From: an uncultured Eubacteriales bacterium
GTDB lineage: Bacteria; Bacillota; Clostridia; Lachnospirales; Anaerotignaceae
Reading direction: 5' to 3'
DNA: 19,671 nucleotides
Assembly: GCA_900546215.1 (NCBI GenBank)
Contig: URCD01000039.1
Span: 1-19,671 of the forward strand
Each line of letters begins with the position of its first letter. The stretch's first letter is position 1. This document shows, piece after piece, positions 1 to 6,435 of the stretch. The translations under genes and the position numbers were made by a program. The notes beneath the pieces are model-generated. The model worked only from the letters and a program-made list of their open reading frames with translations. It did no database searches and was not told where the DNA came from.

Positions 1-651
1 GGGATAAACAGTCATACGGTCTGTAAAGTAAAGGATAGAGCCTATACCGGCAAGAAGAGAGCCGATAACGAACGTATAGCTGATAATACTGTTAATTTTT
101 ATACCCATGATTTGCGCGGTGTCATAGTCCTTTGAAACCGCCCTCATGGCCATGCCCATTTTTGTATGGTTAATAAGCTGTATAAGTATAATTACAAGTA
201 CGATTGTTATAACCGGTGTGATAAAAGTTACAAGTGATGCGGAAACATCGCCGAACTGGTAGATTTTCTTAAGAATCGGAATTTCCGGATAACCCTTTGG
301 AAGGGCAGTAAAAAGATATGTAGCAAGATTCTGAAGCAAATATGATACACCGATAGCAGAAATCATAATAGACATTCTCGGAGCGGAGCGCAGTGGCTTA
401 TAAGCAACTTTTTCTATAACAACGCCAAGCACAACAGTGCCGATAAGCGTTATAGGTATAGCGATATACCAAGGAAAGCTGGCCATTGCGAATATCATAA
501 AATATCCCGCCATCATAAAAATATCGCCGTGAGCAAAGTTAATAAGTCGCAGAATGCCGTATACCATAGTATATCCTATGGCAATTAGTGCATAAGCACC
601 GCCCAGAGAAATACCTGTCAGACAGTGCTGAATTATTGTGGATAAACTCAT
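1..651 (-). CDS. livH: Branched-chain amino acid ABC transporter permease LivH (partial, C-terminus off the left edge)
   Basis: Inner-membrane permease of the high-affinity branched-chain amino acid (LIV/HAAT) ABC importer. It forms the transmembrane channel with LivM and is driven by LivG and LivF. The 217 visible residues begin MSLSTIIQHCLTGISLGGAY and carry the family hallmarks GYTMVYGILRLINFAHGDIF (about residues 27-46), EKVAYKPLRSAPR and TKMGMAMRAVSKDYDTAQIMGI, with about six hydrophobic membrane segments. Full LivH proteins are about 290 residues, so roughly 75 are missing beyond position 1. The ATG at 649-651 is preceded on the minus strand by a GGGGG ribosome-binding site. It lies about 100 bp downstream of the binding-protein gene, with a hairpin terminator between them. 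The remaining liv genes are presumably beyond the left edge (inference). The family call is secure; the exact substrate is not. Confidence 0.93.
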   Translation of the reverse strand, partial: MSLSTIIQHCLTGISLGGAYALIAIGYTMVYGILRLINFAHGDIFMMAGYFMIFAMASFPWYIAIPITLIGTVVLGVVIEKVAYKPLRSAPRMSIMISAIGVSYLLQNLATYLFTALPKGYPEIPILKKIYQFGDVSASLVTFITPVITIVLVIILIQLINHTKMGMAMRAVSKDYDTAQIMGIKINSIISYTFVIGSLLAGIGSILYFTDRMTVYP

Positions 652-702
652 AATAAAAGCCCCCTGTTAAGTTTATTCTCTGCGGAATTTATTTTTTAGC
701 TT

Positions 703-736
703 AAAAAATGAGTGGGGAGGAAATCCTTCCCCACTC
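703..736 (-). terminator. Intrinsic terminator or attenuator between the binding-protein gene and livH
   Basis: Arms GAGTGGGGA (710-718) and TCCCCACTC (728-736) form a 9-bp GC-rich stem, extendable by two G-C pairs with one bulged base. Read on the minus strand, it is followed at once by six T (708 to 703). It follows the binding-protein stop codon by about 20 bp and precedes livH, so it probably lets the binding protein be made in excess over the permease by partial termination. Confidence 0.8.
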
Positions 737-756
737 TTGTATTTCCAATTTATTGC

Positions 757-1944
757 TTAAAGCTCTGTAGTTGTTAAGAACTCAAATTTGCCGTCTTTAA
801 TTGTCTTGATGAAAGCAAGGCTCTTATTTGCGTCTCCGTTTTCATCAAATGTTATATCTCCTGTAACGCCTGTAACCTTTACGTTTACAAGTGCTTCTTT
901 TATTGCAGCGGGGTCAACTGAATCAGCATCTTTAATCGCCTGAAGAAGTGTCAGGTAAGCGTCGTAGCCAAGTGCTGAAACAGCAGGGATAATATCTGAC
1001 TCACCGATACCTGTGAGATATTCTTTAAAGCCTGTAACAAAGGAAGCTGCCTCATCGTTTGCGGGAGCTGCTTCGTCAAAGAATGTTGAAAGAACAACGC
1101 CCTCAGCGTCAGCGCCTGCGTTTTCAATAATTGTAGCGTTTTCCCATGTATCGCCTGCAGCGATTACAGATGTAATGCCCATTTCACGAGCCTGCTTGAT
1201 AATAAGCGGAGCAGTTGTGATTGAAGAAGGTGCAAAGATTACATCAGGGTTTGTTGATTTGATGTTTGTAAGAATAGCTTTGAAGTCAGACTGGTTTGTC
1301 TGGAACTGCTGCTCTGTTGTGATTGTTCCGCCAAGGCTCTCAAAGGCTGTCTTGAAGTATGAGCCAAGACCTGATGAATAGTCGTCGCCAAGCTGTGTGA
1401 TTACAGCTGCTGTTGAATATCCGTTCTGGATAGCGTAGTTAGCCATAACAGTACCCTGGAAAGGATCAATAAAGCAAACACGGAAGTACCAGTCGTTGCC
1501 GCTTGTTACCTGAGGATTTGTGCATGAGCATCCGATTGCGGGAATGCCTGCATCAGCAAAAATATCGCCTGCTGCAATTGATACGCCTGAGCCGTATGAG
1601 CCAAGAACGCCTACAACGCCTTCGGATACAAGCTTCTGAGCTGCTGTAACAGCCTCTGTTTTGTCTGATTTGTTGTCAACCTCTACAAGCTGGATAGTAT
1701 ATTCTGTTCCTCCAACCTCTACTGTAGGGTACATCTGGTTGGCATAGCGGATACCGTAAACTTCCTGAAGTCCGCCGCCGCCGTTTTCACCTGTCTGCGG
1801 TTCGAAAACGCCGATTTTGATTACATTGTCTCCTGAGGCCTGATTATCTCCTCCTGAGCTTGAGTTGCTTGATGAGCTGCCGCATCCTGCAAGGGCGCCT
1901 AATGTAAGGCAAGCAGCTAAAGCAATTGATAAAGCTTTCTTCAT
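757..1944 (-). CDS. livK: Branched-chain amino acid ABC transporter substrate-binding lipoprotein (LivK-like)
   Basis: Extracellular solute-binding lipoprotein that captures amino acid substrate and delivers it to the LivHM permease. The 395-residue protein starts with a lipoprotein signal peptide (MKKALSIALAACLTLG) and lipobox LAGC, with the lipidated cysteine at residue 21. A Ser/Asn/Gly-rich linker follows (22-40), then a type-1 periplasmic-binding-protein fold (Peripla_BP_6) with typical LivK sequence such as IKIGVFEPQTG, AAQKLVSEGVVGVLGSYGSG and the C-terminal VTGVTGDITFDENGDANKS. The ATG at 1944 has a strong AGGGAGGAAG ribosome-binding site. It is first in a minus-strand operon with livH. 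The family is clear, but ligand choice (Leu/Ile/Val or another amide or amino acid) cannot be read from the sequence. Confidence 0.93.
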   Translation of the reverse strand: MKKALSIALAACLTLGALAGCGSSSSNSSSGGDNQASGDNVIKIGVFEPQTGENGGGGLQEVYGIRYANQMYPTVEVGGTEYTIQLVEVDNKSDKTEAVTAAQKLVSEGVVGVLGSYGSGVSIAAGDIFADAGIPAIGCSCTNPQVTSGNDWYFRVCFIDPFQGTVMANYAIQNGYSTAAVITQLGDDYSSGLGSYFKTAFESLGGTITTEQQFQTNQSDFKAILTNIKSTNPDVIFAPSSITTAPLIIKQAREMGITSVIAAGDTWENATIIENAGADAEGVVLSTFFDEAAPANDEAASFVTGFKEYLTGIGESDIIPAVSALGYDAYLTLLQAIKDADSVDPAAIKEALVNVKVTGVTGDITFDENGDANKSLAFIKTIKDGKFEFLTTTEL

Positions 1945-2014
1945 TTTTCTTCCTCCCTAATGTTAATGTGCTGTCTGCGCATGACGTACAATCGTCCGCG
2001 CATTTGCAGCCTTT

Positions 2015-2043
2015 ATTATACATCTAAATTGAATAAAAAGCAA
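2015..2043 (-). promoter_or_regulatory. Candidate sigma-A promoter for the liv operon
   Basis: On the minus strand a perfect -10 TATAAT (2020-2015) sits 17 bp downstream of TTGCTT (2043-2038), a weak -35 with 3/6 matches. It leaves a leader of about 65 nt before the binding-protein start. The -10 is good and the -35 is poor, so this is only a candidate. Confidence 0.45.
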
Positions 2044-2124
2044 TAGTTTAGGCGTTTTAGCACACAAAACATGGCATTAAAGCAATGAATAGGAAGCTTT
2101 TTTATCACAGTTATATAAGACGTC

Positions 2125-2154
2125 TTGAAAATGACTTGACGCTGATGTTATATT
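2125..2154 (+). promoter_or_regulatory. Candidate sigma-A promoter for the MBL-hydrolase operon
   Basis: TTGAAA (2125-2130), an 18-bp spacer and TATATT (2149-2154) preceded by TGT form an extended -10 arrangement. It would start transcription near 2161, about 30 nt before the ATG at 2191. Together with the liv promoter it fills the 246-bp divergent intergenic region. No operator or other clear element was seen there. Confidence 0.5.
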
Positions 2155-2190
2155 ATTCTTATTATAACAGCTAAGGAAGTGTCAGATTAA

Positions 2191-3114
2191 ATGAAAAATT
2201 TCTATTGTGTAAAGGAAAATACATGGTGTATAGATACAGGACGTACCCTTATGGGCGTTTATATGCTTAATGACAGGGATATTGTAATGCTCGACAGCGG
2301 GACATCCTATGGAAATCATGAGACTAAAATATTGATGGACGTTGTGGATGGTGCGGATTTAAATGTTAAAGCCATAATAAATACTCATGGCCATTTAGAC
2401 CATATAGGAAATAACGAGAAGCTTATAGAGAAATTTGGCTCAAAGGTATATATGTACGGCGCCGAGGCTTATATATGCAGCGATATGGACAGCCTTAGAA
2501 TGCAGCATACTCTTGTTCCATTTGATGATACAATACAAAAGGCTCTTAAGTGTATGCAAAGCTCTGTCGATGTTTTTATTAAACCAGGTGCCAAGGATGT
2601 TGACATATGCGGAAAAAAATTTGGAATAATCCATACTCCGGGACACAGCGCTTCACATATTTCAATTATCACGCCGGACAACGTCGCGATGGTTGGAGAC
2701 ACGATTATGACGGAAAATGAAATAGTTAAAACCAAAATACCGTATGCGTCAAATTTTGCTGTTGATTTTGCGTCAAAAAGAAGGCTTCTTGAGCTGAACT
2801 GCGACAAATATATTATTTCACACAGGGGAATAAGAGAAGAACTGGATTTTGAGGTTGCGGCAAACATAAATTATCTTAAAATGAGGGCCGAGGTTGTATT
2901 AAGCTATATTGAGGACGGAATGTGCTTTGATGATATAGCGGCGGCCGTGGTTACCTGCATGAATATAAAAATAAGCAACAGATATTATTTCTTTGATATT
3001 CATGGAATGATAATGCCCTATGTTCAGTATCTGGAGGAGTGCGGGAAGGTTGAGACCTATTACGAAAAGGGATATATAAGGTACAGGGTTTGTGATATGC
3101 ACACAGAGGAATAG
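2191..3114 (+). CDS. MBL-fold (metallo-beta-lactamase superfamily) metallo-hydrolase
   Basis: A 307-residue cytoplasmic protein (no signal peptide) with the zinc-binding signature THGHLDH at residues 65-71. Further metal ligands are His148 or His152 in IIHTPGHS, Asp170 in MVGDTIM and His211 in IISHRG, in the spacing expected of a glyoxalase-II-like or broad MBL hydrolase. After the MBL core (about 1-215) there is a C-terminal helical region of about 90 residues that resembles the winged-helix-like tail found in many MBL-fold hydrolases (BLACT-type; inference). The ATG has an AAGGAAG ribosome-binding site at 2173-2179. The stop is 4 bp before the next start, so the two genes are very likely co-transcribed. 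The substrate is unknown and cannot be inferred from the neighbours. Confidence 0.85.
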   Translation: MKNFYCVKENTWCIDTGRTLMGVYMLNDRDIVMLDSGTSYGNHETKILMDVVDGADLNVKAIINTHGHLDHIGNNEKLIEKFGSKVYMYGAEAYICSDMDSLRMQHTLVPFDDTIQKALKCMQSSVDVFIKPGAKDVDICGKKFGIIHTPGHSASHISIITPDNVAMVGDTIMTENEIVKTKIPYASNFAVDFASKRRLLELNCDKYIISHRGIREELDFEVAANINYLKMRAEVVLSYIEDGMCFDDIAAAVVTCMNIKISNRYYFFDIHGMIMPYVQYLEECGKVETYYEKGYIRYRVCDMHTEE

Positions 3115-3118
3115 GCCG

Positions 3119-3733
3119 ATGAAAAAAATGTTTATAGGTTTTTTGCTGATATTTTTGAACTTTAACTTAAAATTTGGAGCAAATCAGCAGTATGTTTTAA
3201 ACCTTATTCCTGACTTTATCGGATATTTATATCTTGTGCATGGGATTAGAGAAATGGAAAATAACAGTAAAAGATTTGCCGGAGTAAAAGGTTTAACAAA
3301 GGCAATGGTCGGATTTTCCGCTATTTTATATGCTTTCAATTTATTTGGGGTCAGCTACAGCTATTCAGCACTCAATACAGTTTTGGGATTAATTGAAACA
3401 GCTTCTATGTTATATATCATGTATTGTGTAATCAAAGGAATTTTGGAAATTGAAATTAAATACGATCTGGACATTAACGGCGAAAATCTATATTCACTTT
3501 GGAAAACAATGATTGTAGTGAATGTTTTGTCTGTTATTCTAAGTGTGGGTATTCCATTTTTGGTAACCGTTTTCAGTATTTTTACGGTTTTTGGAGTTAT
3601 ATGCCTGCTTTCTGTAATAGTAGTGCATTTGGTTATATATATACTGTTCCTTGTCAGATTTTACAGAGCTTGGAAGCTTTATGAGATAAAAAAGTTTAAT
3701 ATAAAAGAATTGTATATGAATGAGGAAAATTAA
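3119..3733 (+). CDS. Unknown multi-pass membrane protein
   Basis: A 204-residue protein that I cannot assign to a named family. It has about six hydrophobic segments: residues 1-17, 25-43, 62-80, 84-107, and two long ones between about 128 and 185. Short charged loops (such as GIREMENNSKRF) separate them, and the C-terminal tail is basic then acidic. A longer reading from 3092 would overlap the upstream gene. I chose the ATG at 3119 because AGAGGA (3105-3110) gives it a well-spaced ribosome-binding site and because it begins directly with a hydrophobic segment (MKKMFIGFLLIFLNFNL). It lies 4 bp after the MBL hydrolase stop and is followed by a terminator, so it is the end of a two-gene transcript. 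A functional link with the hydrolase is possible but unproven. Confidence 0.75.
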   Translation: MKKMFIGFLLIFLNFNLKFGANQQYVLNLIPDFIGYLYLVHGIREMENNSKRFAGVKGLTKAMVGFSAILYAFNLFGVSYSYSALNTVLGLIETASMLYIMYCVIKGILEIEIKYDLDINGENLYSLWKTMIVVNVLSVILSVGIPFLVTVFSIFTVFGVICLLSVIVVHLVIYILFLVRFYRAWKLYEIKKFNIKELYMNEEN

Positions 3734-3737
3734 AAAA

Positions 3738-3763
3738 GCACCTGCCTAAGCAGGTGCGCTTTG
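3738..3763 (+). terminator. Intrinsic terminator after the MBL-membrane protein operon
   Basis: GCACCTGC (3738-3745), loop CTAA, GCAGGTGC (3750-3757) gives a perfect 8-bp stem followed by GCTTTGTT. The 5' flank is a run of A (3732-3737), so the same hairpin has a U tract on the minus strand too and could be bidirectional. Confidence 0.8.
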
Positions 3764-3777
3764 TTCGATTTCCACAC

Positions 3778-3825
3778 AAAAAAACAGCGAGACCCCACAA
3801 CCTATACATTTGCAAAACCTCGCCG
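3778..3825 (-). terminator. Intrinsic terminator of the tRNA-Lys gene
   Basis: On the minus strand CGGCGAG (3825-3819) pairs with CTCGCTG (3791-3785), including one G-U pair. It is followed by seven T (3784 to 3778). The loop is long (27 nt) but can be shortened by extra G-U pairs. The position, 7 nt after the tRNA 3' end, fits a tRNA terminator. Confidence 0.65.
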
Positions 3826-3831
3826 TTACGA

Positions 3832-3904
3832 TACACCTTTGGGGGCTCGAACCCCAGACCCACTGATTAAGAGTCAGTTGCTCTACCAACTGAGCTAAAG
3901 GTGC
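3832..3904 (-). tRNA. tRNA-Lys (anticodon CTT)
   Basis: A complete 73-nt cloverleaf can be folded. The acceptor is GCACCTT/AAGGTGT with a terminal G-U pair; the D stem is GCTC/GAGC with loop AGTTGGTA. The anticodon stem is ACTGA/TCAGT with loop CTCTTAA, anticodon CTT (plus-strand 3869-3871). The variable loop is GGGTC and the T arm TGGGG/CCCCA with loop TTCGAGC. The discriminator base is A (3832). The next minus-strand bases are TCG, so CCA is not encoded and must be added after transcription; the CCA-adding enzyme gene lies just across the divergent promoter region. CTT reads AAG codons. Confidence 0.97.
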
Positions 3905-3908
3905 TCAA

Positions 3909-3941
3909 TATTATATTTTCTTGACTGCAAGAAATATAATA
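3909..3941. repeat. Near-perfect 14-bp inverted repeat over the tRNA-Lys -10 and start site
   Basis: The left arm 3909-3923 (TATTATATTTTCTTG) and right arm 3928-3941 (CAAGAAATATAATA) are complementary over 14 bp, with one extra T in the left arm and a 4-nt loop ACTG. The right arm contains the tRNA promoter -10 hexamer, and the left arm ends 4 nt before the tRNA 5' end. There is no U tract, so it is not a terminator. It could be an operator, or the stem of the 5' leader removed by RNase P. Confidence 0.7.
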
Positions 3942-3964
3942 GCATGACATATTTTATATGTCAA
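3936..3964 (-). promoter_or_regulatory. Strong sigma-A promoter for tRNA-Lys
   Basis: On the minus strand a consensus -35 TTGACA (3964-3959), a 17-bp spacer ending in TGC (extended -10) and TATTAT (3941-3936). The predicted start is near 3929, about 25 nt upstream of the mature tRNA 5' end. This is the best sigma-A promoter match in the window, as expected for a stable RNA gene. Confidence 0.8.
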
Positions 3965-3989
3965 TATTTTTTTAGAGAAAATTGCGTTT

Positions 3990-4018
3990 TTGTTAAAAAG
4001 ACGTTATATTATTATAAA
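3990..4018 (+). promoter_or_regulatory. Candidate sigma-A promoter for cca
   Basis: TTGTTA (3990-3995), 17 bp, TATAAA (4013-4018). An overlapping alternative is TTGCGT (3982-3987), 17 bp, TATATT (4005-4010). Either would start transcription 30-45 nt before the ATG at 4062. Because the promoter covers the earlier possible start at 3990, it argues against that start. Confidence 0.5.
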
Positions 4019-4061
4019 TCCTGCTTTAATTTATGGAAAAATACTGTCTAAGGAGATAATT

Positions 4062-5267
4062 ATGAATTTTATTATTGACAAAAAAGCCGAAAAAATTTTA
4101 TATACATTGAATGAAAAAGGCTACGAGGCATACATTGTCGGTGGTTGTGTCAGGGATATGATACTCGGCAGGACTCCCGGCGACTGGGATATAACGACCT
4201 CGGCAAAGCCGCAGGAGACTAAGGAATGTTTTACGCATACCTATGACACCGGCATAAAACACGGAACGATTACGGTTCTTATGGGCAAGGACAGTTATGA
4301 AACAACAACCTATCGTATCGAGGGTGAATATACTGACTGCCGCCACCCGGACGAGGTTATGTTTACAAGAGACATCCATGAGGACCTTTTAAGGCGTGAT
4401 TTTACGATTAACGCAATCGCATATCACCCAAAGGAGGGCTTTATTGACCCCTTTGGGGGCGTAAAGGATATTGAATGCGGGATTATTAGGGGAGTTGGCT
4501 GTCCTGAGGAAAGATTTAAGGAAGACGCGTTAAGAATGCTCAGGGCAGTCAGGTTTGCCGCCCAGCTTGGCTTTGTTATAGAAGAAAAAACATGGAAGGC
4601 GCTTAAGGAAAACTCTTTCCTGATTACAAAAATAAGCGCAGAAAGGGTAAGGGAGGAGCTTCAGAAGCTAATAATGAGTGAAAGGCCGGAGAAAATTTCT
4701 TTTCTCGCTGAAAGCGGTCTTATGGACTATATATGTAAACCTTTGGCAGACATTTTAAAACAACAATGGAAGGATATTTCAAGGGAGCTTTCGGAATCAG
4801 AAAAAATCCCTGCTCTAAGGTGGTCGCTGTTTTTAAGCAGACTTGGGGCAAAAGAAGCGGAAAACCTGATGAAAGGCCTAAAATTTGATACTAAAACACT
4901 GCGTTTTGCCTGCGCGGTAATAAAGGAAGCTGAAAATGAGCCGCAGACAGACCGGTATGAAATAAAAAAACTGGCTGAAAAACTGGGAGATGACGTATAC
5001 TCACTGCTTATAAAGCTTTATATGGCACAAAATCGCGAAGGTGCGGACGAGGCATTGAAAATATATAATGATATAAAGGAAAATAAAGAGTGTATATATA
5101 TGAAAGACCTTAAGATTAATGGGGCGGTGCTTAAGGAGCTGGGAATAACTGACGGAAGAACTATAGGCGAAGCCCTTAAATGCGCATTAGACGCCGTTCA
5201 CAGGGATAACGGCAATAACAATAAAGAGTATCTGAAAAAATTTGTCCTCAGCCGTTTCGCCTTGTGA
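4062..5267 (+). CDS. cca: CCA tRNA nucleotidyltransferase
   Basis: Class II nucleotidyltransferase that adds or repairs the 3'-terminal CCA of tRNAs without a nucleic acid template, using CTP and ATP. The 401 residues show the family motifs in order: IVGGCVRDMILGR (25-37) with the metal-binding DWD (41-43), RRDFTINA (111-118) and DPFGG..DI (129-137). EDALRMLRAVRFAAQLGF (154-171) and AERVREELQKL (193-203) follow. The C-terminal half is the helical tRNA-binding body. No HD phosphohydrolase motif is seen, as in the Bacillus enzyme (about 397 residues). The ATG at 4062 has an AAGGAGAT site (4050-4057); the open frame extends upstream to 3990, but that part covers the promoter and lacks homology. 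The adjacent tRNA-Lys has no encoded CCA, so this enzyme is needed for it. Confidence 0.96.
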   Translation: MNFIIDKKAEKILYTLNEKGYEAYIVGGCVRDMILGRTPGDWDITTSAKPQETKECFTHTYDTGIKHGTITVLMGKDSYETTTYRIEGEYTDCRHPDEVMFTRDIHEDLLRRDFTINAIAYHPKEGFIDPFGGVKDIECGIIRGVGCPEERFKEDALRMLRAVRFAAQLGFVIEEKTWKALKENSFLITKISAERVREELQKLIMSERPEKISFLAESGLMDYICKPLADILKQQWKDISRELSESEKIPALRWSLFLSRLGAKEAENLMKGLKFDTKTLRFACAVIKEAENEPQTDRYEIKKLAEKLGDDVYSLLIKLYMAQNREGADEALKIYNDIKENKECIYMKDLKINGAVLKELGITDGRTIGEALKCALDAVHRDNGNNNKEYLKKFVLSRFAL

Positions 5268-5289
5268 TAATAATTTACCCTTTGACCAC

Positions 5290-5315
5290 ATATTATTGTA
5301 AAACAGGCATATTGT
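5290..5315 (+). promoter_or_regulatory. Possible mother-cell (sigma-E-like) promoter for the CotS-like gene
   Basis: ATATT (5290-5294), a 13-bp spacer and CATATTGT (5308-5315) resemble the Bacillus sigma-E pattern (ATATT, about 14 bp, CATACAnT), with two mismatches and a spacer one base short. The position, just upstream of a CotS-family gene normally made in the mother cell, raises the prior. Sigma-K (CATAnnnT-like -10) is an alternative. This is a weak, motif-only call. Confidence 0.35.
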
Positions 5316-5334
5316 GTGAGTCGGAGGGATTTTT

Positions 5335-6312
5335 ATGGATGATATAAATGCAAAAATATTACAGCAGGGCTTCGGCGTAAAGCTCGTCAGTTCATACCGT
5401 ACCAGAACAGGTCTTGTATGCAGGACTGACAGGGGGCTGCTGGAGCTGAAAAAAACTTTTTCCGACGACGTAAGCCTTGAGATGGAAAGCGCTCTTAAGC
5501 AGTATCTAAGCTCAAGGGGATTCGACGGACTGGATAAAGCCTACAGAACTACTGATGATATGCCGTGCTACAGATTTGACGATTCAGCATACATACTGAT
5601 AAGATACATTCCTACCGGAAGGATGGACTTTGAAGATAAAAACGATTTAAAAGAAACAGCCGAAACTCTTGCCTTGTTTCATAATGCAGCCGAGGGGTTT
5701 TCAGACGACCGTATGAGAGTTACATGCGGGTCCGTCGATGATTTTTTCGGACGGAGAACAGGAGAGTTTTCAAGAATACGAAAAAGGATAAAAAGCTTTG
5801 GGGATTATACGCCGGTAGACTTGATGGTCATAAAATATTTTGATTATTATACTGACAGAATAAAAATGGCCTCTGAGCTTCTGGTAAAATCAGATTATAC
5901 AGGCGCTGTAATTAATGCAGCCCAAAGGCGACATGTCTGCCACAACGCCTTTAAAAATGACAATGTAAGAAAGAGCGAGACAGGAAATATCATTGTTTCG
6001 GGCCTTGACGGCTGTACATGCGATGTAAGCATAACTGATGTGGCGCATCTGATTAGAAGATATATTAAAAGCGAAGCTGCGGATGAATCGGGCATTTCAG
6101 CAATATTGGAAAGTTACGGAAAAACAAGAAGCATTTCTGCGGATGAATTGGGAATAATAAGGGGTATGCTTATTTATCCCTATAAGTTCCTGAAACTTTG
6201 CAACGAGCACTATAATAAGCGCCGGGTATGCATTTCCGAGGCATCAGTTGAAAGGTTTGAAAATTGTGTGGAACGCCGGGAAAGGGAAATGAGTCTTGCC
6301 ATGTCTATATAG
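5335..6312 (+). CDS. CotS-family spore coat protein, kinase-fold (aminoglycoside phosphotransferase-like), probably catalytically dead
   Basis: A 325-residue protein with the layout of the CotS/YtaA family: spore-coat relatives of small-molecule kinases with a choline-kinase/APH fold. The N-lobe contains RTDRGLLELKKTF (30-42, position of the ATP-binding lysine) and SAYILIRYIPTGR (84-96). The C-lobe has the expected regions HVCHNAFKNDNV (200-211) and VSGLDGCTCDVSITDVAHLI (221-240), followed by RRY. In active relatives these read about CHGDxHxxN and IDFD; here the catalytic-loop HGD is HNA and the metal-binding Asp is Gly (G223), so phosphotransfer looks unlikely. The ATG has a CGGAGGGA site (5322-5329). 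It follows cca by 67 bp, and a sporulation-type promoter is possible. Family assignment rests on motif pattern and length and is fairly confident; a structural coat role is inferred from the family. Confidence 0.75.
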   Translation: MDDINAKILQQGFGVKLVSSYRTRTGLVCRTDRGLLELKKTFSDDVSLEMESALKQYLSSRGFDGLDKAYRTTDDMPCYRFDDSAYILIRYIPTGRMDFEDKNDLKETAETLALFHNAAEGFSDDRMRVTCGSVDDFFGRRTGEFSRIRKRIKSFGDYTPVDLMVIKYFDYYTDRIKMASELLVKSDYTGAVINAAQRRHVCHNAFKNDNVRKSETGNIIVSGLDGCTCDVSITDVAHLIRRYIKSEAADESGISAILESYGKTRSISADELGIIRGMLIYPYKFLKLCNEHYNKRRVCISEASVERFENCVERREREMSLAMSI

Positions 6313-6435
6313 CCCCTTATATTTTTGTTGCTATTTTCACCGTAAACATTTAAAATGGTATCTAGGAAAAAATATGCTTAGTCTTTAAAGAGGTATATTT
6401 TATATTTACCCCGATACTTATGAGGTGAAATTTTT

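Noticed and set aside
1013..1381. 122-codon open frame on the plus strand inside the binding-protein gene
   Set aside because: It lies opposite a well-supported lipoprotein gene, has no ribosome-binding site and no recognisable protein features.
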